Positions 1-5,894 of a DNA stretch of 22,721 bases are shown here, one piece after another. A program made the position numbers and the translations under genes. Numbering within the stretch: position 1 is the first letter of the stretch; the number at the start of each line of letters is the position of its first letter. Location of the stretch: assembly GCA_030690175.1 (NCBI GenBank), contig JAUYHE010000062.1:1-22721 (forward strand), written 5' to 3'. The notes below the pieces were generated by a model that saw nothing but the letters and a program-made list of their open reading frames with translations, had not been told where the DNA came from and searched no databases. This DNA is from a bacterium. Its GTDB lineage: Bacteria > Patescibacteriota > Microgenomatia > Woykebacterales > RBG-16-39-9b.

Positions 1-45
1 CCCGGCTACTCCTCCACCGATAATCAGGTAATCAACTCTTTTCAT
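1..45 (-). CDS. FAD-dependent oxidoreductase, N-terminal fragment (runs off the window)
   Basis: Only the first 15 codons are present, from an ATG at 45 to the window edge. They encode a hydrophobic beta strand followed by the dinucleotide-binding fingerprint LIIGGGVAG (GxGxxG), as at the N-terminus of FAD/NAD(P)-dependent ferredoxin or rubredoxin reductases, thioredoxin reductase-like enzymes and many other flavoproteins. It starts 18 bases after the ferredoxin gene on the same strand. A ferredoxin reductase that feeds electrons to the adjacent ferredoxin is therefore a reasonable inference, but so little sequence is present that the exact family is open. Confidence 0.6.
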   Translation of the reverse strand, partial: MKRVDYLIIGGGVAG

Positions 46-63
46 TAATTTGATTGTAACAAA

Positions 64-279
64 CTAGGGGAAAATTTGGTTGCCGTCTTCATCCTCAACA
101 ATAATCGCTAAAACTGGGCACACTTTCGCGGCCTCGAGAAGTTTTTCGTCGCTATCACCGTTTTGCTTTTTGACAACAGATTTCGCTTCATCGTCCAATT
201 CAAAAGTATTCGGTGCAATTGCGACACAATCCGCAGTACCTATACAGAGCATCCTGTCAACTTTAACTTTTAGAGCCAC
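64..279 (-). CDS. Single-cluster ferredoxin, probably 3Fe-4S type
   Basis: A 71-residue acidic ferredoxin, a small cytoplasmic electron carrier. Cluster ligands visible are C12, C18 and C54 (the last followed by Pro, as usual). The position expected for the second ligand of a 4Fe-4S site (C-x2-C/D-x2-C) is Thr15, so a 3Fe-4S cluster, or a 4Fe-4S cluster with a non-protein ligand, is more likely than a classical 4Fe-4S centre. The start is GTG at 279, preceded by GGAGG nine bases upstream, and it overlaps the end of sufU by 17 bases. It is last but one in the sufS-sufU-ferredoxin-reductase unit and may supply electrons for cluster assembly; that role is inferred from context only. Confidence 0.85.
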   Translation of the reverse strand: MALKVKVDRMLCIGTADCVAIAPNTFELDDEAKSVVKKQNGDSDEKLLEAAKVCPVLAIIVEDEDGNQIFP

Positions 280-646
280 TTTTTAGAGCCTCCATTAAAA
301 CTTCTAGACTAAGCAGCGCACATCCAATTCGTGACGGTGATGGGTTTATCCCTATCAACTTAAGTATATCATTGCCTCTTAATTTATTAACGCTGGAGAG
401 TTTCTTACCTTGGATACTTTCGGCCAAAAGTGCAGCCGAAGCTTGTGAAATCGCACAACCGTTACCGCTAAATAGAGCCTTTTCAACTATTTCTCCTCTT
501 TTTAACTTTATCTGCAACTTCACCTCATCGCCGCACAACGGATTGACTAGCTTTGCCTCCAAATCCGGCTTGGTAATTTCCCCACGGTTGGTGGGATTTC
601 TATATATTTCAAGCAACGTCTCTCTGTATAGTTGATCTTCAATCAT
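263..646 (-). CDS. sufU: SufU-type Fe-S assembly protein (zinc-dependent sulfur acceptor)
   Basis: A 127-residue IscU/SufU-fold protein. In the SufU family it accepts persulfide sulfur from SufS and passes it to the SufBCD scaffold. The N-terminus (LYRETLLEIYRNPTNRGEI) is typical of SufU. The zinc ligands appear as C38 and D40 in NPLCGD, C64 in GNGCAIS and C109 in RIGCALL. The long stretch between C64 and C109 is the family insertion that separates SufU from IscU. The ATG overlaps the TGA of sufS (ATGA, 643-646), a classic translational-coupling arrangement, so SufS and SufU are probably made together. It is slightly shorter than Bacillus-type SufU, with all ligands intact. Confidence 0.93.
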   Translation of the reverse strand: MIEDQLYRETLLEIYRNPTNRGEITKPDLEAKLVNPLCGDEVKLQIKLKRGEIVEKALFSGNGCAISQASAALLAESIQGKKLSSVNKLRGNDILKLIGINPSPSRIGCALLSLEVLMEALKSGSKS

Positions 647-1938
647 AGTTTAAATATCCTTTTCGCCTTTTCCATCGCCGGAATCAATCTATTTACTTCG
701 TCTTTCGTATTATAAATATAAAAAGACACCCTGGCCGCAGCCGGAATTTCCAACACTTTCATCAAGGGCTGGGCACAATGATGGCCGCTACGTACAGCAA
801 TACCCTCCGTATCAAGAATTGACGCTAAATCGTGAGGGTGAATAGCCACTTGGTCGTTTTTTACGATATTGAATGAAATTACTCCACCACGTTTTTCTGG
901 GTCTTTTGGTCCATAAACTACTAGATCTTTGACGGCGGAAAGCTTTTCCAACGCATACGCGGTCAGCTCTTTTTCGTGTTCGCGAACGTTTTTCATTCCC
1001 AGGGAGTTTAAATAATCCGCTGCAGCGCCCAAACCGATCGCTCCGGCTACGTCTGGCGTCCCAGCCTCGAATTTCCAAGGAATATAGTTCCAGCTGCTTT
1101 TTTCCCAATCTACTTCGAGAATCATATCTCCACCAGAGAGAAATGGATCCATATCTTCGAGTAACTCTTTTTTCGCATACAAAACTCCGATGCCGGTTGG
1201 TCCAAGCATCTTGTGCCCAGTGAAAACGTAAAAATCCGGGTTTATATGCTGAATGCTCACCGGCATGTGCGGTACCGCTTGTGCACCATCGATCAAGACC
1301 TTCGGTCTCAGTTCAAAGTTTTTAGTTGATCGTTCGTAGATTTTCTCGATTGTCTGTTTTACGGGGTTAATTGTTCCTAAAACGTTCGAGACGTGGGTGA
1401 TTGCAACCAATTTTGTTCTTGAAGTTACGTACTTTTCCAACTCTAAAACATGAATTCTCAACTCACCACTTTCACTAATTGGAATAAATTTCAGCTTCGC
1501 GCCGGTTTCTTTTGCCAACAGTTGCCACGGGACCAAGTTGCTGTGGTGTTCCATTTGGGTAAGCAGTATTTCGTCACCTTTTTTGATATTTTTGCGGCCC
1601 CAGCTGTAGGCGACTAGATTAATCGCTTCAGTGGCGTTGCGGGTGAAAACTATTTGGCGCATGTCCCCGGCATTCACAAAATCCGCGACCTTCTTTCGCG
1701 CTCCTTCAAAAGCAGCGGTCGCTTCTTCGCTAAGTTTGTGCACGCCACGGTGAACGTTGGCGTTGTGTTGCTCATAATAGTTAGAAATAGCCGCGATAAC
1801 CTGCTTTGGCTTTTGGCTAGTCGCCGCATTGTCGAAATAAACAAGCGGTTTGCCATGAATTTCCCGCGAGAGTATTGGAAAATCCTTGCGGATTTTATCA
1901 GTATCAAGGTTTGGTTTGGTTTTTGTTTCTACTTTCAC
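643..1938 (-). CDS. sufS: Cysteine desulfurase SufS
   Basis: A 431-residue PLP-dependent class V aminotransferase-fold enzyme that takes sulfur from cysteine as a persulfide for Fe-S assembly. Seen in order: the FDNAAT motif (residues 36-40 region), MEHHSNLVPW around 129-138, the PLP aspartate in VLIDGAQA near 218, the Schiff-base lysine K243 in FTGHKMLGPTG, the KFEAGTPDV motif near 289-297, and the catalytic cysteine C388 in AVRSGHHCAQP, which marks the SufS rather than the IscS/NifS branch. The start chosen is GTG at 1938. No Shine-Dalgarno is visible, but a promoter with its -10 box nine bases upstream makes this a probable leaderless start. It is first gene of sufS-sufU-ferredoxin-reductase. 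Confidence 0.96.
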   Translation of the reverse strand: MKVETKTKPNLDTDKIRKDFPILSREIHGKPLVYFDNAATSQKPKQVIAAISNYYEQHNANVHRGVHKLSEEATAAFEGARKKVADFVNAGDMRQIVFTRNATEAINLVAYSWGRKNIKKGDEILLTQMEHHSNLVPWQLLAKETGAKLKFIPISESGELRIHVLELEKYVTSRTKLVAITHVSNVLGTINPVKQTIEKIYERSTKNFELRPKVLIDGAQAVPHMPVSIQHINPDFYVFTGHKMLGPTGIGVLYAKKELLEDMDPFLSGGDMILEVDWEKSSWNYIPWKFEAGTPDVAGAIGLGAAADYLNSLGMKNVREHEKELTAYALEKLSAVKDLVVYGPKDPEKRGGVISFNIVKNDQVAIHPHDLASILDTEGIAVRSGHHCAQPLMKVLEIPAAARVSFYIYNTKDEVNRLIPAMEKAKRIFKL

Positions 1939-1947
1939 CGTTAGGGT

Positions 1948-1976
1948 ATTTTACTCTTGAGGAAGTAGATTTACAA
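1948..1976 (-). promoter_or_regulatory. sufS promoter abutting the start codon
   Basis: On the minus strand TTGTAA (1976-1971) is followed by a 17-base spacer and TAAAAT (1953-1948). The -10 box ends nine bases before the sufS GTG, so the transcript should start about two bases before the codon. The -35 box lies inside the outer arm of the inverted repeat at 1969-2036. Confidence 0.6.
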
Positions 1977-2036
1977 GGCTGATGGCGAGGAGGAGAAGCT
2001 CCGATTTCTCGGATTCCTCGCCATTTTGTTGTAAAT
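1969..2036. repeat. Long interrupted inverted repeat between the 190-aa gene and sufS
   Basis: The outer arms ATTTACAA (1969-1976) and TTGTAAAT (2029-2036) flank the inner arms ATGGCGAGGA (1982-1991) and TCCTCGCCAT (2015-2024). A third small pair, GAGAA/TTCTC, sits inside (1993-1997, 2006-2010). There is no T-run on either side, so a standard intrinsic terminator is not supported. The element begins next to the stop codon of the upstream gene and contains the sufS -35 box, so it could be a 3' processing or stop structure, an operator, or both. Confidence 0.6.
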
Positions 2037-2609
2037 TTAGTTGCCCCCAGAGATACGGCTACGAGGTTCGACTTCCTTTGTGTATGCTTCGCGCTTCGCA
2101 GCTACCTGGCCGTTCGGATTCAGAACCAAAAGAGTTACGGCACCTGCGCGGTATGGCGTCACGTAATCAGGATTCATGGCCATTCTTCGGCTCATCGTGT
2201 CCCGTTCTCCCACCTCTCTGCCTTCATGGTCAAGATAAACAAACGTCCAGGGTTGAAGCTGCATTCCGACGTCCCTCGAACGCCAATTCACCGAGACTTT
2301 TACACTACCACCGAATTGGGCCTCCTTATCCGAATGGACAGCTTCCAACTTCTTACGGATCGAGGGTATCCAGTAGAGTCTCAGGTCTGTAAGGAAATAT
2401 AGGATCCTACGCCAGGGCTTGTAGTACGCTGAACCGTATGCTTCATCGTCGTAGTACTCCTTCATGGCTGCGTAAAGAGCCGGCTCATACACGTGCCTTA
2501 TGAAATCCAGGGTGCTGTCTCTGATGCTTCTGGTTAGCTGTGCCAGAACCAAGACGACGACAGCAAGGGCAAACACCACCCCCATTGCGAATCCGATGGT
2601 TACGTACAC
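2037..2609 (-). CDS. Unknown single-pass membrane protein inside the suf locus
   Basis: A 190-residue protein I do not recognise. Residues 3-24 form one hydrophobic segment. A charged region rich in Tyr, Asp and Arg follows (about 28-100), then a probably beta-rich tail with NWRSRDVGMQLQPW, a LDHEGREVG turn and VTLLVLNPNGQVAAKREAY. The start is GTG at 2609 with a perfect AAGGAGG eight bases upstream. The gene has its own promoter (2743-2771) and a leader of about 127 bases, unlike the neighbouring suf genes. It separates sufCBD-Rieske from sufSU and is visibly GC-richer (35 of 60 bases G/C at 2101-2160 against 23 of 60 at 3421-3480). It may be a later insertion; no function is assigned. Confidence 0.75.
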   Translation of the reverse strand: MYVTIGFAMGVVFALAVVVLVLAQLTRSIRDSTLDFIRHVYEPALYAAMKEYYDDEAYGSAYYKPWRRILYFLTDLRLYWIPSIRKKLEAVHSDKEAQFGGSVKVSVNWRSRDVGMQLQPWTFVYLDHEGREVGERDTMSRRMAMNPDYVTPYRAGAVTLLVLNPNGQVAAKREAYTKEVEPRSRISGGN

Positions 2610-2736
2610 TGCTTCTCCCTCCTTATTTCGCTCCGGCGTCTCCTTGTCGGCTCCGTTGCCTTGAGAGTACGCTTCCCCACGCCTCTCGTTGCCTTGGAAC
2701 TCGACGCTGACTTGCCGGTAGCAAGGACGTTTTGAC
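2610..2736 (-). other. Long GC-rich 5' leader of the 190-aa membrane protein gene
   Basis: The predicted transcript runs about 127 bases before the GTG at 2609. It contains a small hairpin with arms CTTGC and GCAAG, and two copies of the decamer CAAGGCAACG (plus-strand positions 2654-2663 and 2687-2696). It ends in the AAGGAGG ribosome site. No known riboswitch was recognised. Confidence 0.4.
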
Positions 2737-2742
2737 GAGCGG

Positions 2743-2771
2743 ATTATAGCAAGATTTTTTAGTTAAGTAAA
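2743..2771 (-). promoter_or_regulatory. Promoter of the 190-aa membrane protein gene
   Basis: On the minus strand TTTACT (2771-2766), a 17-base spacer and TATAAT (2748-2743), with a TG one base before the -10 box (extended -10). The predicted start is near 2736. Confidence 0.65.
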
Positions 2772-2799
2772 TACTATGAGGTGTTATAAAGGGGCAAAC

Positions 2800-3111
2800 C
2801 TATATTTCGACTAGTACGTTCTCGCCATCGACCTTTGTAGGATAAGTCTTTAGAGGTTCGGCGGCTGGGGGAACGGTGTTTTCACCGGTTTTTATATTGA
2901 AATGGCTACCGTGGCAAGTACACTCTACTTCCTCGCCATCAATGTAATAATTTTCACTAATCACACATTGCTCGTGAGTACAAATATCGCTAGTGGCAAA
3001 GACTTCATCTCCAAAACGATAAAGAGCAATTTCTTCGCCATTTACTCGGACACCTTTGACTTGGACTTCTTTAAGTTCTTTTAGTTGTGCGACCTTGGTA
3101 AAATCCGACAT
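2800..3111 (-). CDS. Rieske-type [2Fe-2S] ferredoxin
   Basis: A 103-residue soluble Rieske domain covering the whole protein. The cluster ligands follow the family pattern C-x-H...C-x2-H: C44 and H46 in ICTHEQC, then C64 and H67 in CTCHGSHF, with 17 residues between the pairs. No membrane helix or dioxygenase domain is present, so it is a stand-alone electron carrier of the NirD/BphF/SUF-associated kind. It lies 20 bases after sufD with AAGGGG as ribosome site, so it is probably co-transcribed with sufCBD. In this context it most likely supplies electrons for cluster assembly or is a client of it; which one is not shown by the sequence. Confidence 0.93.
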   Translation of the reverse strand: MSDFTKVAQLKELKEVQVKGVRVNGEEIALYRFGDEVFATSDICTHEQCVISENYYIDGEEVECTCHGSHFNIKTGENTVPPAAEPLKTYPTKVDGENVLVEI

Positions 3112-3131
3112 TTAACTTTTCCCCTTATCAA

Positions 3132-3701
3132 CTATAAACCCTTTTCAAGGATTTTTTCTAGCGGGGCTTTTTGCTTTTCTGGAATTTTTTCCAAAGCTGG
3201 AGAGAGAAAACCCCGCACCACTAGCCTTTTTGCTTCTTCTAGAGTAATTCCTCTGCTCATCAGGTAAAATAGTTGCTCTTCGTCGACTGGACCCACTGTG
3301 GAGGCATGCCCTGCCTTTACTTCATTTTCATCGATCTCGAGAGACGGAATCGCTTCAGCTTTAGCTGTGTCGGAAAGAAGAAGAGCGTCTTCGCGAAAGA
3401 AAGTATCGGTATTCTTCGCTCCCTTTTTTATTGAAACTAAGCCGTAAAAACTACCGACTGCTCTATCTGTTAATACCGACTTGATCAAAGTATCGCTACT
3501 CGTATCCGGAGCTATATGGTCGATATTAACATTTAACTTAACTTGGTCTTTATCCGCTAGGAAAAACGCGCCGATTAAATTCAGTTTTGCTCCTCTACCA
3601 ACTAGTTTGGCGTCAACATTTATTTCGCCAGAACCACCTGTCCAAACCAGCGGCAAAATCTTTTCCTGGTTTTCCCTCAAAGTCACTGAGATATTTTTCA
3701 T
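3132..3701 (-). CDS. sufD: Short SufD-like FeS assembly protein (SufBD core only)
   Basis: A 189-residue SufB/SufD-family protein, less than half the usual SufD length (about 420 residues). It retains the C-terminal beta-helix core and the helical end: HIAPDTSSDTLIKS near residue 63, a long repetitive strand region, and AGHASTVGPVDEEQLFYLMSRG near 130-150. H132 corresponds to the SufD active-site His of the CSH motif in the family, whereas the neighbouring Cys is Ala here. The N-terminal domain is absent. The ATG at 3701 lies four bases after the sufB TAA. A TTG at 3713 in the same frame would overlap sufB and is less likely. No frameshift or lost flank is visible, so this looks like a natural short form, not a pseudogene. 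Confidence 0.88.
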   Translation of the reverse strand: MKNISVTLRENQEKILPLVWTGGSGEINVDAKLVGRGAKLNLIGAFFLADKDQVKLNVNIDHIAPDTSSDTLIKSVLTDRAVGSFYGLVSIKKGAKNTDTFFREDALLLSDTAKAEAIPSLEIDENEVKAGHASTVGPVDEEQLFYLMSRGITLEEAKRLVVRGFLSPALEKIPEKQKAPLEKILEKGL

Positions 3702-3705
3702 AAAC

Positions 3706-5109
3706 TTAACCAACAGCGCCGATCATTTCAAGTTGGATTAGGCGGTTGAGCTCGAGGGCGTATTCGAGGGGGAGTTCTTTGACGATTGGTTCAATAAAGC
3801 CGTTGACGATCATAGAGGTAGCGTCGTTTTCAGAAAGACCGCGGCTCATTAGGTAAAAAAGCTGGTCCTCGCCGATTTTGGAAACCGAAGCTTCGTGGCC
3901 AACTTGGACGTTTTCTTCATCGATCTGCATGGTGGGGTAAGTATCGGATCGAGATTTTTCATCGAGAATCAGGGCGTCGCAACGCACGTTGGCTTTCACG
4001 CCTTTTGCACCTTTTATTACTTTTAGCAGGCCGCGATAACTACTTCTGCCACCATCTTTGGAAATTGATTTAGAAATTATCTGGCTACTTGTATCTGGCG
4101 CCAGGTGATAGGCTTTTCCACCCACATCTTGATGCTGACCGGCGCCAGCAAAAGCAACTGAAAGTATATCTCCGCGCGCACCTCGACCACGTAAGAAAAC
4201 GGACGGGTATTTCATTGAAATTTGCGAGCCAAGATTGCCGTCAATCCACTCCATAAAGGCGTCTTCCTCCACCATCGCTCGTTTGGTGACAAGATTGAAC
4301 ACATTTTTGCTCCAATTCTGGATTGTTGTGTAACGGCAACGGGCTCCACGCTTAACAAAAATCTCCACCACTGCAGCGTGGAGAGAATCGGTAGTATAAA
4401 TTGGCGCCGTGCAGCCTTCGACATAATGAACCTCAGCGCCTTCATCGACAATGATGAGAGTTCGCTCAAACTGTCCCATGGAAGCTGCATTTATCCGAAA
4501 GTAAGCTTGCAGTGGCACTTCTACTTTCACTCCAGGCGGAACGTATATGAACGAACCTCCACTCCAAACTGCAGAATTTAATGCAGCCAACTTGTTGTCT
4601 GCCGGCGGGATGGCCCGAGCGAAATATTCTTTAAAAAATTCCGGGTACTTTTTAAGCGCGGTATCGGTATCCAGAAAAATTACGCCTTTTTTCTCCAGAT
4701 CTTTCTTCAGAGAATGGTAAATGACCTCGCTATCATACTGGGCACCCACTCCACCGAGATATTTTTTCTCGGCTTCTGGTATCCCAATTTTATCGTAGGT
4801 ATCGCGAATTTCTGGTGGTAGGTCTTCCCAACTCTGAACCTTTTTTTGTATTGGCTTTAAATAATAATAAATACTGTCGTAATTAACTTTCGAAAGATCC
4901 GCACCCCAAGTAGGCTGTTTCTTGGCTTTAAAAATTTCATAGGCTCGAATCCTGAAGTCCTTCATCCACTCCGGTTCTTCTTTTTGGAAAGAAATCTCTT
5001 TGACGACTCCCTCGTCCAACCCTTTGCGGGTTTTAAATACATACTTCTCGGGTTTTGAGAACCCATACTTCTCTTTGTACGCTACGTTGACATCAACTTT
5101 TGTTGGCAT
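3706..5109 (-). CDS. sufB: Fe-S cluster scaffold protein SufB
   Basis: A 467-residue full-length SufB. In the SufBC2D complex it is the scaffold on which the cluster is built from SufS/SufU-derived sulfur. Diagnostic stretches are SGGSFIYVPPGVKV near 183-196, VEGCTAPIYTTDSLHAAVVE near 230-249, HLAPDTSSQIISKSIS near 335-350, and GHEASVSKIGEDQLFYLMSRG near 404-424. C377 in VRCDAL aligns with the sulfur-accepting Cys of E. coli SufB (C405), and E406 of GHEAS with its functional Glu. The ATG at 5109 overlaps sufC by 17 bases and is preceded by GAGGAAGAAGG. It is the second gene of the sufCBD-Rieske unit. Confidence 0.97.
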   Translation of the reverse strand: MPTKVDVNVAYKEKYGFSKPEKYVFKTRKGLDEGVVKEISFQKEEPEWMKDFRIRAYEIFKAKKQPTWGADLSKVNYDSIYYYLKPIQKKVQSWEDLPPEIRDTYDKIGIPEAEKKYLGGVGAQYDSEVIYHSLKKDLEKKGVIFLDTDTALKKYPEFFKEYFARAIPPADNKLAALNSAVWSGGSFIYVPPGVKVEVPLQAYFRINAASMGQFERTLIIVDEGAEVHYVEGCTAPIYTTDSLHAAVVEIFVKRGARCRYTTIQNWSKNVFNLVTKRAMVEEDAFMEWIDGNLGSQISMKYPSVFLRGRGARGDILSVAFAGAGQHQDVGGKAYHLAPDTSSQIISKSISKDGGRSSYRGLLKVIKGAKGVKANVRCDALILDEKSRSDTYPTMQIDEENVQVGHEASVSKIGEDQLFYLMSRGLSENDATSMIVNGFIEPIVKELPLEYALELNRLIQLEMIGAVG

Positions 5110-5815
5110 AACCTTCTTCCTCTATTCTTTCAGCCAATTTATGTCCACCGCTTTTTACAATCTTACCATCGATGAGAATGTGAACAAAATCAGGCTTGAT
5201 GTATTTAAGGATTCTCTGGTAATGGGTTATCAACAGTATTCCAATTTTTGGACCGGAAGTCTTTTTGATCCCTTCTGCCACGAGCTTGAGAGCATCAACG
5301 TCCAAACCTGAATCTGTTTCATCCAAAACCGCATATTTAGGTTGTAATACTGAGAGCTGCAACACTTCCATCTTTTTCTTTTCCCCACCACTAAAACCAT
5401 CATTAATACTTCGCGTAGCAAAAGACTCGTCGATTTTAAGAGCTGCCATTTTCTCTTTAGTAATTTTGACAAATTCTGCAGGTGCTACATTAGCTTTCAA
5501 ATTTCGCAGGGAGGAACGTAAAAAGTTGGTTACCGAAACTCCCGGCACCGCCACCGGGTACTGCATCGCCAGAAATAATCCCGCTTTTGCCCGTTTATCT
5601 GGAGTCAAAACGGTTATATCTTTACGATCGAGAATAATCTTGCCAGATGTAATTTTGTAACGGGGATGACCCATGAGAGCAAGCGAGAGGGAACTTTTAC
5701 CAGAACCATTCGGTCCCATCAGCACGTGAATTTCTCCGGGATTAATTTTCAACGAAACGCCTTTGAGAATTTCTTTATTATCTGAAGAAACATGAAGATC
5801 GCGAATTTCCAACAT
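5093..5815 (-). CDS. sufC: SufC ATPase of the SufBCD complex
   Basis: A 240-residue cytoplasmic ABC-type ATPase that drives the SufBCD scaffold. It has no membrane partner, as is normal for SufC. Walker A is GPNGSGKS (34-41), the Q-loop lies in AMQYPVAVPG (around 83-92), the ABC signature is FSGGEKKKME (141-150), Walker B is YAVLDETDSGLD (161-172, catalytic E166) and the H-loop is THYQR (H198). The DETDSGLD wording is characteristic of SufC. It is the first gene of the leftward suf unit and divergent from the surface-protein gene at 5895. No Shine-Dalgarno precedes its ATG, and the closest -10-like box is 13 bases upstream, so a very short leader is likely. Confidence 0.97.
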   Translation of the reverse strand: MLEIRDLHVSSDNKEILKGVSLKINPGEIHVLMGPNGSGKSSLSLALMGHPRYKITSGKIILDRKDITVLTPDKRAKAGLFLAMQYPVAVPGVSVTNFLRSSLRNLKANVAPAEFVKITKEKMAALKIDESFATRSINDGFSGGEKKKMEVLQLSVLQPKYAVLDETDSGLDVDALKLVAEGIKKTSGPKIGILLITHYQRILKYIKPDFVHILIDGKIVKSGGHKLAERIEEEGYANKS

Positions 5816-5828
5816 AGGCGTTTAGTTT

Positions 5829-5834
5829 ATCATA
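5829..5834 (-). promoter_or_regulatory. Candidate -10 box for sufCBD
   Basis: TATGAT on the minus strand ends 13 bases before the sufC ATG. No convincing -35 box stands 16-18 bases away, so an activator or another sigma factor may be involved, or the box may be wrong. Confidence 0.3.
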
Positions 5835-5854
5835 ATCTCAAAACCTTAGCCTGC

Positions 5855-5884
5855 TTGACAGTTTAATTTAACTAATCCTATAAT
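5855..5884 (+). promoter_or_regulatory. Consensus sigma-70 promoter of the surface-protein gene
   Basis: A perfect TTGACA (5855-5860), an 18-base spacer and a perfect TATAAT (5879-5884). The predicted transcript starts near 5891, about four bases before the ATG at 5895, so the message is nearly leaderless. Confidence 0.8.
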
Positions 5885-5894
5885 TAGGTTGCCA

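Noticed and set aside
2055..2075. tRNA T-arm-like GAGGTTCGACTTCC
   Set aside because: It lies within the 190-aa coding gene and has no acceptor, D or anticodon arms around it.
1982..2392. 136-codon plus-strand open frame opposite the membrane gene
   Set aside because: The minus-strand gene has promoter, SD and a membrane helix; the plus frame looks like a translation of its complement.
643..2609. Whole suf region as a single operon from sufC to the FAD reductase
   Set aside because: The inserted membrane gene and sufS each have their own promoter, and gaps of 190 bases (after Rieske) and about 100 bases (before sufS) break the chain. Read-through is still possible.
3702..3713. In-frame TTG start at 3713 for sufD
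   Set aside because: The ATG at 3701, four bases after the sufB stop, gives simpler re-initiation and removes an overlap.
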